Assembly (NCBI GenBank): GCA_022827095.1
Contig: JAJDTP010000005.1
Span: 1 to 64,000, forward strand
DNA from: Dehalococcoidia bacterium
GTDB lineage: Bacteria; Chloroflexota; Dehalococcoidia; Lucifugimonadales; UBA3495
Reading direction: 5' to 3'
Length of the DNA: 64,000 nucleotides
Shown here: positions 16,157-24,656 of the stretch, in pieces
How positions within the stretch are numbered: position 1 is the stretch's first letter
Layout of the letters: each line of letters opens with the position of its first letter
Program-made: the position numbers and the translations under genes
The notes under the pieces: model-generated
Told to the model about the DNA's origin: nothing
The model's input: the letters and a program-made list of their open reading frames with translations, nothing else
Databases searched by the model: none

Positions 16157-17912
16157 GAATACCGACCTGGCCCCGGTGGCCCTGTACGCGAGGGTTTCCA
16201 GCGACCGCCAGGACGTGGACCTCTCGGTGGCCGCCCAACTGCGGGCATTGAGGGACTACGCCGACAAGAACGGCTACCTGGTGGTCCGCGAATATATCGA
16301 CGAGGCCGAGAGCGGGCGCATCGCCGATAGGCCACAATTCCGCCAGATGCTGGACGAGGCCAGCAAGCCGGAAGCCCCTTTCCACGAGATTTTGGTCTGG
16401 AAGTTTTCGAGGTTCACCCGCAGGCGGGAACACGCCGTCGCCTTCAAGTCCATGCTCCGCAGGAAGGGCATCCGGGTGGTGTCCATCACCGAGCACGCCG
16501 ACGACACTCCCACCGGCAAGCTCATGGAGGCCATCATCGAGTCCGTGGACGAATTCTACTCGGAGAATTTGGCCCAGGAGGTGACGCGGGGGATGCGGGA
16601 AGCCGCTTCCCGTGGCTTCTGGATGACCACCTACGCCCCCTACGGCTACCGACGGGTGTACGTCCAGGACGGGGCCAAGAAGCGCCCCAGGCTGGAACTC
16701 AACCCGCCCCACGACGCCGTGGTCCGCCGCATCTTCGACCTCGCCCTCCAGGGTAAGACCTCTCTGAACATCCCCAAGACCCTGAACGCCGAGGGCATCC
16801 CCTCATCTAACGGCAAGAAGTGGGGTAAGACAACCATCTACAAGGTCCTCACCAACGAAGCCTACACCGGAACCCTGGTTTGGGGCACCAAGGCCAAGGA
16901 CGGCCAGGAGCCAGTGCGGGTGGAGAACGCCTTCCCCGCCGTCGTGTCCCAACAGGAGTTCCAACGAGTAAGGAAGCTCCTGGAAGCCCGCGCCCCGGCG
17001 GTCACTCACCCCCGCCGCGCGGCCAGTCCTTACCTGCTCAGCGGCCTAGCCAAGTGCGAGTCCTGCGGCAAGGCCCTCACCGCCTCCGAAGCCAAGAGCG
17101 GGAAGTACACCTACTACGTATGCCAGTCCATCCTCAAGCAGGGCAGCGGAACCTGCGACACGCCCAGGCTGAATGCCAAGAACTTTGAGGACATCATAAT
17201 CTCCAACATCCGCGAGAACATTCTCACCGAGTCCAACATACGCGATCTGGTTAGGCTGGTGGACGAGGAGATGGACGGCGTGGCCCGGGAGCAGCGGCAG
17301 AACCTGGAAACCATCGAGGCCGAGCTTGAAGAGGTGCAGCGGAAGCTGGACCGCGTCTGGCACTTCGTGGAGAGCACCGACCTGGACATGACCGACGCCT
17401 CCGAGCGCATCCTGGAACACCGCCACCGGCGGGAGCAATTGGAGGCTGCCGCCGAGGAAGCGCGGGCCGTGCTGTCCCAAAGGCGGGAGTTGCTGGATAG
17501 CGCCGACACCATCGCCGCCTTTGCCCAGGAGATGAGCGAGTTTCTCAAGACCAGCGAACTCACCGAGACCAAAGCCTTCGTGCGGTCATTCGTCAAGGAT
17601 GTGCTGGTCCGGCCCGGCGGGGCGACGATTGTCTACACCCTCCCCACGCCGGAGGACAGCCCCATGGGGGGAGCGGACGCTGCTGAAATCGCGCTGAACG
17701 GCGGAGTTCGCAGGATTGGATATGGTGGTACCCCTGGAGGGACTCGAACCCCCGACGCGCGACTTAGGACGCCGCCGCTCTGTCCAACTGAGCTACAGGG
17801 GCAGAAACGAAGTGGTGGAGATAGCGGGGCTCGAACCCGCAACCTCGGCATTGCGAACGCCGCGCTCTCCCAGTTGAGCTATATCCCCACTTCTGCCATC
17901 GGACCACGATAA
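16149..17912 (+). CDS. Large serine recombinase (integrase) reading into tRNA genes
   Basis: The 587-residue frame has the resolvase domain first: LYARVSSDRQ with catalytic Ser17, then the conserved WKFSRFTRRR and IIESVDEFYSENLA motifs. A recombinase domain (about 155-270) follows, then a zinc ribbon (KCESCGK near 300 and GTCD near 333) and a coiled coil (about 370-450). From residue ~526 the frame runs antisense through tRNA-Arg and tRNA-Ala, giving the tell-tale GGTRTPDARLRTPPLCPTEL. The last ~60 residues are therefore chromosomal and depend on integration. It is coupled to the repressor gene upstream and presumably catalyses insertion and excision of this element. Confidence 0.88.
   Translation: MSKNTDLAPVALYARVSSDRQDVDLSVAAQLRALRDYADKNGYLVVREYIDEAESGRIADRPQFRQMLDEASKPEAPFHEILVWKFSRFTRRREHAVAFKSMLRRKGIRVVSITEHADDTPTGKLMEAIIESVDEFYSENLAQEVTRGMREAASRGFWMTTYAPYGYRRVYVQDGAKKRPRLELNPPHDAVVRRIFDLALQGKTSLNIPKTLNAEGIPSSNGKKWGKTTIYKVLTNEAYTGTLVWGTKAKDGQEPVRVENAFPAVVSQQEFQRVRKLLEARAPAVTHPRRAASPYLLSGLAKCESCGKALTASEAKSGKYTYYVCQSILKQGSGTCDTPRLNAKNFEDIIISNIRENILTESNIRDLVRLVDEEMDGVAREQRQNLETIEAELEEVQRKLDRVWHFVESTDLDMTDASERILEHRHRREQLEAAAEEARAVLSQRRELLDSADTIAAFAQEMSEFLKTSELTETKAFVRSFVKDVLVRPGGATIVYTLPTPEDSPMGGADAAEIALNGGVRRIGYGGTPGGTRTPDARLRTPPLCPTELQGQKRSGGDSGARTRNLGIANAALSQLSYIPTSAIGPR
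17726..17802 (-). tRNA. tRNA-Arg (anticodon CCT)
   Basis: Read on the minus strand, the acceptor arm GCCCCTG pairs with CAGGGGT, with A as discriminator and an encoded CCA at 17726-17728. The D arm is GCTC/GAGC, the anticodon arm GCGGC/GTCGC with loop GTCCTAA, and the T arm GGGGG/CCCTC with TTCGAGT. Anticodon CCT reads AGG. Its 3' end is the likely attachment site of the mobile element to the left. Confidence 0.9.
17813..17888 (-). tRNA. tRNA-Ala (anticodon CGC)
   Basis: On the minus strand GGGGATA pairs with TATCTCC, followed by A and an encoded CCA. The anticodon arm is CGGCG/TGCCG around loop TTCGCAA, giving anticodon CGC (codon GCG). It lies 10 bp upstream of tRNA-Arg in transcription order and is probably in one transcript with it. 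Confidence 0.88.
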
Positions 17913-17934
17913 TCTCGTTGCCGACGATGAATCA

Positions 17935-17964
17935 ATCGTAGCCAACGGGTGCCGGTAGTGTCAA
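17935..17964 (-). promoter_or_regulatory. Promoter for the tRNA-Ala/tRNA-Arg pair
   Basis: On the minus strand TTGACA (17959-17964) is followed after 18 bp by TACGAT (17935-17940), about 47 bases before the 5' end of tRNA-Ala. The promoter is on the chromosomal side, so tRNA expression does not depend on the element. Confidence 0.55.
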
Positions 17965-17998
17965 GGAACCAGGAGGATTCGAATGCCCTTTGGACTTC

Positions 17999-19033
17999 CT
18001 AACCCACTACCCGTATCCGATGGTTGTTGCTATCCGCGATGTAGATCTGTCCGTCGGCCGCAATTCCGCATCCGTGCGGGCGGTCCATTCCGGCATCGGT
18101 GGCCGGGCCGCCGTCGCCGTGCCCGCCCAATTGCCCGCCGGCGATGGTGGTCACCACTCCGTTGGTGACGTCGATCTTTCGGATGGCGTGGTTCTCCGTG
18201 TCCACCACGATGACATTGCCCGCAGCGTCGCAGCGCAGCGCCTTGGGCGCTCCCCAGGTGGCGGCCAGCGCGGACCCGCCGTCGCCGGTGTAGCCTCGTT
18301 CGGCGGATGCGCCCGCAACGGTTCCCATGATCCCGCCCGCGGTGACCACGCGGACGCCGTTGCCCTCGCGCTCTGCGATGTACGTGTTGCCGTGCTGGTC
18401 CATGCATACCGCCCGCGACCCCAGGAAGCTTGCCTGTCGCGCCGGCATGCCGTCGCCCCCGCGCGTCTTTTCGCCGTTGCCGGCGAAGGTATCGATGATG
18501 CCGGTAGCCAGATCCAGCCGGCGGATGCGCTGGTCCTGGATGTCGGCGATGAGCAGCCCGCCCCGTCCGTCCAGGAAGCAGTCGTTGGGCTCCCGCAGTT
18601 GCGCTGCCTCGCCAGCACCGCCATCGCCTGAATATCCCGGCTCGCCGGTGCCCGCCACCGTAGTGATAACTCCGGTGACGCCGTCGACCCGGCGCACTGC
18701 GGCGTTGAGGCGGTCGACAATGTATACATTCCCGTCGCTGTCGACTTCCAGCGAATAGGGCTCATTCATGGCGGCCCCCGTCGCCGGCCCACCGTCTCCC
18801 GAGTAGCCGATCTCACCGGTTCCGGCCACCGTCGTGACGTGCCCGGTGGACGCCTCGACCCGACGCACGGCATGATTTTTCGCCTCGCAGAAGAACATGT
18901 TGCCCGCGCGGTCGAACGTGCACATGAACGGCTCGCGAAGCGTCGCGGACGTCGCCGGCCCACCGTCTCCGCTGTAGCCCGCTTCGCCGGTGCCAACGAC
19001 GGTTCGGATGGTCTGACTGCTTCCTGTGGTCAT
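17999..19033 (-). CDS. NHL-repeat beta-propeller protein
   Basis: The 344-residue protein consists almost wholly of six similar blocks of about 55 residues, each with a TVAGTGE.GYSGDGGPA-type strand, a G-N-x-Y-I-A/V-D strand and an N-H-A-V/I-R-R/K strand. This is the NHL-repeat propeller. No signal peptide or catalytic motif is visible, so it may be cytoplasmic or a scaffold/lactonase-like fold. A GGAGG ribosome site precedes the ATG. It lies 35 bp downstream of dnaA on the same strand and could be cotranscribed. Its function is not clear from sequence. Confidence 0.8.
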   Translation of the reverse strand: MTTGSSQTIRTVVGTGEAGYSGDGGPATSATLREPFMCTFDRAGNMFFCEAKNHAVRRVEASTGHVTTVAGTGEIGYSGDGGPATGAAMNEPYSLEVDSDGNVYIVDRLNAAVRRVDGVTGVITTVAGTGEPGYSGDGGAGEAAQLREPNDCFLDGRGGLLIADIQDQRIRRLDLATGIIDTFAGNGEKTRGGDGMPARQASFLGSRAVCMDQHGNTYIAEREGNGVRVVTAGGIMGTVAGASAERGYTGDGGSALAATWGAPKALRCDAAGNVIVVDTENHAIRKIDVTNGVVTTIAGGQLGGHGDGGPATDAGMDRPHGCGIAADGQIYIADSNNHRIRVVG

Positions 19034-19068
19034 GTGTGCCTCCTGGATCCGTTCGTGGAGTGGAGTGT

Positions 19069-20505
19069 TCAGTCGGTTAGCGTTTCAGTGATTGCCAGGA
19101 CCGCATGCCTCAACCGGCTGTCGGTTTCCATGGCCTGGCGCACCCGGGAAACCCCGTGGATCACCGTGCTGTGGTTCCGACCCGTCAGGAAACGTCCGGC
19201 GCCGGTCGGAGTCATGCCCAGTTCCGACACTAACAGGTACATCGTCACCTGTCTCGCCAGGGCCACCACAGCCGTGCGATTGCGGCCCAAAATCTGCTCC
19301 GCCGCAAGCCCATAGTGACGCGCCACCTTGCCCAGCACCTCTTGTGGTGTTACGTCCGCGCGCGCATCCGGCCCCGCGATGGCGTCCAGTTGTACAGCTA
19401 CGCTTTCTGCGGTCAGTGGAGCGCCCAGGAGTTGTGACGTCGCCACCACCCGGTTGAACGCGCCCAGGAGTTGGCGCACGTTTCGGCTGACGCGATGCGC
19501 GATGAGGTCCAGCACCGGAGGTGGCACCTCTGATCCGCTGTCCGAAGCCCAGGAATGGAGCATCGCCAGCCGTGTTTCCAAAGAAGGCGGACGGATATCG
19601 GCCACCAATCCCCATTGAAAACGCGAACGCAATCGTTCTTCCAACGGCGTTATGGTCTCGGGCGGGCGGTCGCTGGTCAGGACGATCTGCGCGCCCGCCT
19701 GGTGCAGGTCGTTGAAGGTGTGGAATAGGGCTTCCTGCGTCTGCTCTTTTCCCACCAGGAATTGCACGTCGTCCAGCAGCAGCAGGTCGAGGCCCCGGTA
19801 GAGTTCTCGGAATTCCGTCATCGCGCGCCGGTGGATCGCGGAGACGAACTCGTTGGTGAACTGTTCGGACGTTACGTAGCGGACCGAGAAACTCCGCTGA
19901 CGCGCCACGTTCCCAATGGCGTGCAGCAGGTGAGTTTTTCCCATCCCGGAGCCGGCGTAGAGCAACAGCGGGTTGTACCCCGGGGCAGCATCTTGCCCAT
20001 CCGCGTTGACGGCCCGTGCGGCGTGGTAGGCCAACTGGTTGCTTTCGCCGACGACGAAATTGTCGAAGGTATACCGCGGGTTAAGCCCAATCGCGCGGGC
20101 GGGTTGGCGGACCTGCCACGTATCCGCAGCTTCGTGTTGCGATGGGTCGTTGTCTGGATCAACCCGGTCGGGAAGCCGCGTCGCCGGCTCCGCGACTACC
20201 GAATACACCGAAACTTCGCGTTGCGGCGCCGGGTTGTAGTCACCCGCCGGGGTCGCCAGGTAACGGACGCTTGATTGTGCGCCCGTCGTTTTGGCTACCG
20301 CCTCCCGAACCATTTCCAGGTGCAACGGCAATTCCAACCACGACACCGCGAACGCGGTTGCTGCGCTGACCACCAGGCAATCATCTTCCCATCGAAGGCC
20401 GGAGCAGGGCCGGAGGAAAGTGTTGAATTGCTCCTGGGGAATTTCCAGCTGTAGGCGGCCGAGGGCTGCTTGCCACGCTGATACGGGGTCGGGTCGATCT
20501 TGCAT
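19069..20505 (-). CDS. dnaA: Chromosomal replication initiator DnaA
   Basis: The 478-residue protein binds and melts the replication origin. Domain I is at the N-terminus (WQAALGRLQLEIPQEQFNTF), followed by a variable domain II and the AAA+ domain III, with NPRYTFDNFVVGESNQLAYH, Walker A GSGMGKTHLLHAIGN and Walker B LLLLDDVQFL. Domain IV has the DnaA-box-binding signature GRNHSTVIHGV in place of the usual GRDHTTV. ATG 20505 is chosen over TTG 20526; an AGGA stretch lies before it. The usual dnaN/recF/gyr neighbours are absent: the flanks are an NHL protein and a methyltransferase. Confidence 0.95.
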   Translation of the reverse strand: MQDRPDPVSAWQAALGRLQLEIPQEQFNTFLRPCSGLRWEDDCLVVSAATAFAVSWLELPLHLEMVREAVAKTTGAQSSVRYLATPAGDYNPAPQREVSVYSVVAEPATRLPDRVDPDNDPSQHEAADTWQVRQPARAIGLNPRYTFDNFVVGESNQLAYHAARAVNADGQDAAPGYNPLLLYAGSGMGKTHLLHAIGNVARQRSFSVRYVTSEQFTNEFVSAIHRRAMTEFRELYRGLDLLLLDDVQFLVGKEQTQEALFHTFNDLHQAGAQIVLTSDRPPETITPLEERLRSRFQWGLVADIRPPSLETRLAMLHSWASDSGSEVPPPVLDLIAHRVSRNVRQLLGAFNRVVATSQLLGAPLTAESVAVQLDAIAGPDARADVTPQEVLGKVARHYGLAAEQILGRNRTAVVALARQVTMYLLVSELGMTPTGAGRFLTGRNHSTVIHGVSRVRQAMETDSRLRHAVLAITETLTD

Positions 20506-20898
20506 CGTCTGCGTTCCTGATTCCAAGTGACCATGATCGTGTGGCAGACAATGGTAATGGGGCCGCCGGCAGCCCCGCTAGACGGATATGTAGATGTAAT
20601 GTTTTGCCCGCAATTGAAAAAATCAACGCTATTGGCCGCACAACAAAAAGTGTGATGAATTCCAATCGTGCGCCCGGCTGGTGACCGCGGCAATGGAATA
20701 TTCGTTTTGATTCAGCCGGGGGCGGTATGGCGGCGGCGATCCGTACCGTCCGACCGCCGATAACAACATCTGGTAGAAAGCTGTGCCGGGCGAAACCGGG
20801 TTGCAGTTTGAGAGTAGATTACCGGGCTCCGCCCGGGTGCTCTGCACCGACCATTTGACGGACTTCGCCGCTGTTGTCGGCTTACGCATATCCGGTTT
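20506..20898. other. dnaA upstream region, no gene seen
   Basis: About 390 bases between dnaA and the first repeat copy. I looked for DnaA boxes (TTATNCACA and its complement) and found no convincing copy. There is an AT-richer patch around 20580-20660 that may hold the dnaA promoter, without a clear -35/-10 pair. Confidence 0.4.
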
Positions 20899-20989
20899 GT
20901 CATCGGCAGGAGCGCAGCCACTTGGCGATCTCATTCCCGCGACGGCGTCCGTTGCCCTGACGAGATTGCCGCGCTCCGCTCGCAATGAC
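20899..20989 (+). repeat. 91-bp dispersed palindromic repeat, copy 1
   Basis: It begins GTCATCGGCAGGAGCG and ends GAGATTGCCGCGCTCCGCTCGCAATGAC; the two ends are approximate reverse complements. Copies 2 (60212-60302, inverted) and 3 (61994-62084, direct) have the same length. Similarity extends ~20 bases further right (AACTGGGTAC). Confidence 0.85.
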
Positions 20990-21023
20990 GTTTCAAGTGA
21001 AACTGGGTACGCCTAAGCGGCCG

Positions 21024-22343
21024 TCAGGGCTTCACCGCGCCGATGACGTACTCGGTGTGCATCCGTCGCTCGATCCCGGTTGTATCAGTTCCATCGCTTC
21101 CGGGCCGTTGCGTGTTCCGCGCTGGCATCATCCGCCGGTCGCGGTCAAGGTTGCGCGGCGCGACCCTGACCACTTCCAATCCGGCGTATGTGGCCAGATC
21201 GGCCAGGCATTCGTGTGTGGGCACCAATATTCCGCGCATGGTGGAAGGTCCCACCACGATCACGGCCGCCGACCCGGGCCGGAGCACCCTTCGCATCTCG
21301 GAGATGGACGCCGACATATCAGCAAAGTACCGCCGCAGGACGCGGGATTTCGTAGCATCCGCCTCGCCGACGCGCTCGACCACGGCTTCGACTTTTGCCG
21401 GCAGCGAATCGACCGACGACATCTCCTGGCTGCCAGGGGACTCCGAGCCGATGTACTCGCGCCGTAGCTTGGTCAGGGACGGAATGGGGTCGCCCAGCCA
21501 CGTCAGGGAGAACTTGTGCGCCCGCATGTAATCGAGGGCGTTAGCGTACGGTGGCGACGTCACGATCAGGTCCACGCTGCAATCCGGCAGCGGCAACGAA
21601 CGCGCATCTCCGGGAACGATGCTACTGTCGCCCACCAAGTCCCGGTTTATGCTCCCGTAGGCATCAGCAGCCCGTTCAATGAGGTTCGCGAACAGCGGGA
21701 TGGGACGCCTGGGTACCTTGTCGGACACGCGATGCGGCCGTGTGTGGGCCAAATCCCGGGCCCGGGACACGCCGCCCGACTTGGTGACAATCGTGGCAGA
21801 AAAGACCACTTCCAGCAGGTTGCGCAGGTCCGCATCGGACTCTTCCCTTATTGCTAACGTCAGGCAGGCGAGTTCGCGTTGCGTTTCCGGGAAGAACCAA
21901 TAATTTAGGAATTCCTGGGTTGGCGGGTCCATATCTGCCTGTACGGCCTCCAAAGGGTCCCGCTGAGGCCCCAGACCCGCCATGAGGTCCGCCGTCCGGC
22001 GGAGCGCCTCGTCACCCGCGCTGCGGATTTTGCCCTCACACATTGCTGTCGTGCGGGCTTTCGCTTGGCGTCGCGCCAGCGGGTCCAAATCCACCCCAAT
22101 TGCCTTCCGGCCGGCAGCCCACCCCTCCAGCAGCGTGATGCCCGAGCCGCACATGGGGTCCAGCACCGTGTCGCCTGGCTCCGTCAGAGCCTCGATGAAA
22201 TACCCGGGCAAGCCGTACGGAAACCGAGCCGCAAACGGGTGCAACGCGTACAACGGATGGGCGTGCCGGTTTGTTCCCTGGAATGACAGGTCGCCATCTA
22301 GGAGACGGGCTAACCTCCTCGCAGGCGTTTCACGCTTGCCCAT
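21024..22343 (-). CDS. DNA methyltransferase (N4-cytosine or N6-adenine type)
   Basis: A 439-residue SAM-dependent enzyme. Motif I is LDPMCGSGITLLEG (about 61-74) and the catalytic motif IV is TSPPYANALDYMRAHKFSL (from about 262). A serine/threonine-P-P-Y motif is typical of N4-cytosine enzymes but also occurs in some N6-adenine ones. The order, with motif I first, is that of a gamma-type arrangement. ATG 22343 is chosen over the longer frame because GAGGT lies just before it. No restriction endonuclease is adjacent, so it is an orphan methylase, perhaps for regulation or replication timing given dnaA nearby. Confidence 0.82.
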   Translation of the reverse strand: MGKRETPARRLARLLDGDLSFQGTNRHAHPLYALHPFAARFPYGLPGYFIEALTEPGDTVLDPMCGSGITLLEGWAAGRKAIGVDLDPLARRQAKARTTAMCEGKIRSAGDEALRRTADLMAGLGPQRDPLEAVQADMDPPTQEFLNYWFFPETQRELACLTLAIREESDADLRNLLEVVFSATIVTKSGGVSRARDLAHTRPHRVSDKVPRRPIPLFANLIERAADAYGSINRDLVGDSSIVPGDARSLPLPDCSVDLIVTSPPYANALDYMRAHKFSLTWLGDPIPSLTKLRREYIGSESPGSQEMSSVDSLPAKVEAVVERVGEADATKSRVLRRYFADMSASISEMRRVLRPGSAAVIVVGPSTMRGILVPTHECLADLATYAGLEVVRVAPRNLDRDRRMMPARNTQRPGSDGTDTTGIERRMHTEYVIGAVKP

Positions 22344-22464
22344 GGTTACCTCGAAGGTAAAGGCAAGGCTAATAGCCGGATCGGAACACACTTACCCTGT
22401 CGCATATCGTCGAGCGACTCTCCGACTTTTGGCGGTTACAGATCGACCCTGATCTCTGAACGCG

Positions 22465-23943
22465 CTAGCCAGCGGGCTCCGGCGCAGTGCGAATCCCTCG
22501 GCTGCGGCGGCCGGCGCCGCGTTCCTGCTGCAATTGCAGCCGCCGGGGCAGCGGAGGCCGCGGCAGGAACCAGTAGCCGATGGCTGCAGCGATGTACAAC
22601 AAAACCAGCGGGAACAGCGCCCAATAGAAACTGTTGGTGTAGTCGTATATGGCGCCCATCCACATGGCAGTCCACATTGAGGCCAACTGGTCGGGCAGGT
22701 GTTGCCATCCCCGCAGGGTGGCGTAGGCCCTCCGGCCGAAGAAGTCGCCCATGATGGCCCAGTTCAGCGGGTTTGCGCTCTCCGCGAAGGCCAGCAACAG
22801 GACAAACACGACGACCTGCCAGAGGTGTCCGCTCTGGGTGAGCAGTGATCCCAGCGCCGCCGCGCCGGCGAGCATGCATAGCGCGCTGAGTTTGCGCCGG
22901 TCCACCTTGTCCCCAATCCAGCCCATGCACGGGTTGAACACCATATTTGCCAAGGAGAAGGCGCTCACGAATGCGGCGGCCACGATGATGTGTCTCTGGC
23001 CATGTTCCGAGGCCGGGTCCACCGGCACTCCGGCCTCCATGAACCAAATGATCAACGGGGCCATCAGGAAGGAAGCGCCGGCATGGACGATGTTGCGGAA
23101 ACCGGTCGACATGACCAGCAGCCAGTACGAGGGCGTTCGCATCGCTTCACGGGCGGTAAAGTCGGTATCCCCGCCGTTCGTGGAACGCCGGCGCGCCATC
23201 GCGTTGCGCTCCGATGGGTTCGTCTCGACGAGTTCCGGCGGGTCCCCGTCCGGCAGTTGACCCATGTCTTCTGGGGAACGACGCAGGAAATACGACAATG
23301 GTATGACCACCGCCAGGATTGCGACCCCGAGGATGGTGCAGGCATCCCGCCATCCCACCAGGAAAACCAGCAGGCCAACCAGATAGGCGGACGCGCCGCC
23401 CAGGCCGTTGCCCATGCTGACCACCGACATGGCCAAGCCCCGCCGGCGACGGAACCAGTTGTTCACGGCCGCGATCGACGCGTTGTTGTAGCCCGACCGG
23501 AAACCCACGGAGAGAAACACCACGAACACCAGCAGGAACCACCAGAAATTGGTGGTGCGCGCCAGCAGAATGAACCCCAGGCCGGACATCAACCCGCCGA
23601 ACGCCAGCATCACGCGCGGCCCGAACCGGTCGGTGCAATACCCCATGAGCGGACCTTGGACACCCCCCATGAATCTGCCCAAACCTTCCGCCAGTCCCAG
23701 CATCGTCCTTGATTGTGGACTGAAGCCCAAAACGCTCTTCGGGAAGATGATCTCGCTTTCGACCGGCACGTAGAGAACGGTGAAACCGCGGTTGAAGCTG
23801 CCATGCTTCATCCCGTCGGCCACGAGGCTGACGATGACGATCCACCACCCGTAAAAGATCCTGGGCCGGCGCATTAGCCGTGGCCTCTGACCGGTTTGAG
23901 ACGCATCGGTCTCGGATGGGTCGGATGGGATATTGGATGCCAT
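22465..23943 (-). CDS. MFS transporter, oxalate/formate-antiporter-like
   Basis: The 492-residue protein has about 12 hydrophobic segments beginning at residue 30 (FYGWWIVIVSLVADGM), the MFS loop motif near GYCTDRFGPRVMLAF, and a second-half equivalent around GWIGDKVDRRKLSAL. The FYGWWIV start is common in OFA-type carriers of monocarboxylates. The substrate cannot be read from sequence. A second member of the same family lies at 40186-41493. The gene is divergent from the PPOX/DAO pair at 24234. Confidence 0.85.
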   Translation of the reverse strand: MASNIPSDPSETDASQTGQRPRLMRRPRIFYGWWIVIVSLVADGMKHGSFNRGFTVLYVPVESEIIFPKSVLGFSPQSRTMLGLAEGLGRFMGGVQGPLMGYCTDRFGPRVMLAFGGLMSGLGFILLARTTNFWWFLLVFVVFLSVGFRSGYNNASIAAVNNWFRRRRGLAMSVVSMGNGLGGASAYLVGLLVFLVGWRDACTILGVAILAVVIPLSYFLRRSPEDMGQLPDGDPPELVETNPSERNAMARRRSTNGGDTDFTAREAMRTPSYWLLVMSTGFRNIVHAGASFLMAPLIIWFMEAGVPVDPASEHGQRHIIVAAAFVSAFSLANMVFNPCMGWIGDKVDRRKLSALCMLAGAAALGSLLTQSGHLWQVVVFVLLLAFAESANPLNWAIMGDFFGRRAYATLRGWQHLPDQLASMWTAMWMGAIYDYTNSFYWALFPLVLLYIAAAIGYWFLPRPPLPRRLQLQQERGAGRRSRGIRTAPEPAG

Positions 23944-24233
23944 TGTCCGGGTCGCGCGTTCAACGAACGTAATTCCGGGGCGCGGTGAAACACCCGCGCC
24001 CCGCTGTTCGGCCGGATTGTACCACAGGCCGGCAGCGCGGGTTGCTTCTATGCCGCGTGCGCCGGATCCCGATGCAAAAATCGTGACTGCCGCAACAGGA
24101 TTCGCACGGCTTGGCGGGACGCTCGATACTGATTAGACCCATAGGCAAAGAGGTGATTATGGTATGATATTCGCATCCCGGACCGCGCACGCACTGAACC
24201 GTGCGAGGTCGCCGGCCGTAATCAGAGGTACCG

Positions 24234-24656
24234 ATGCCGCGACTGACGCCACAAGAGATCGATGCCTATCTTGCAGGCCCGCACGTTGCCCACTTCGCGT
24301 CCATCCGCGAGGACGGTTCTCCCCACGTTTCCCCGGTTTGGTACCAGTGGGAAGACGGCAAGGTCACCGTGGTTTCCGGCGATGCGGCCGTGAAGACAAG
24401 GAACGTGCGGCACAACCCCAAAGTGGCCCTATCGGTTGCGACCGACGAATGGCCGTATCAATACGTCATTCTCGAGGGCGACGCCACAGTCCGCAGTGAT
24501 AACCTCAAGGACGCGGTTCGCCGGATCTTTTCCCGGTACGAAGGCGAGGAACGAGGCGAGCAGGACGCCGCCGACCTGGCCGAGGGCGACCAGAAATTGG
24601 TTGCCATCGAGATCGACGTCAGCCGCGTCATGTCGTGGAAAGGCATTGACCAGTAA
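24234..24656 (+). CDS. PPOX-class FMN/F420-binding oxidoreductase
   Basis: The 140-residue protein has the split-barrel pattern of the pyridoxamine-phosphate-oxidase-like superfamily: LAGPHVAHFASIREDGSPHV, SPVWYQWEDGKV, TRNVRHNPKVALSVA, and YVILEGDATV. Such small proteins bind FMN, F420 or heme and reduce or oxidise small molecules. An extended -10 (TG-G-TATGAT) sits at 24160-24168. It overlaps the next gene by 11 bp, suggesting that the two act together. The cofactor is not decidable here. Confidence 0.8.
   Translation: MPRLTPQEIDAYLAGPHVAHFASIREDGSPHVSPVWYQWEDGKVTVVSGDAAVKTRNVRHNPKVALSVATDEWPYQYVILEGDATVRSDNLKDAVRRIFSRYEGEERGEQDAADLAEGDQKLVAIEIDVSRVMSWKGIDQ

Larger units (their letters stand above)
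1..17728. mobile_element. Right part of an integrated conjugative element
   Basis: The stretch contains type IV secretion genes (94-7089), a replication-relaxation protein, regulators, an Mrr-like nuclease, and a large serine recombinase whose frame ends inside two tRNA genes. Genes right of the tRNAs are ordinary chromosomal genes, so the right boundary is placed at the 3' end of tRNA-Arg near 17726. The left boundary and the matching attachment site are outside the window. No relaxase is visible here; it would be expected further left. That these genes form one element is inferred from gene content and the tRNA junction. Confidence 0.75.

Noticed and set aside
20527-20898. Replication origin
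   Set aside because: No DnaA-box cluster; an AT-richer patch alone is not enough.
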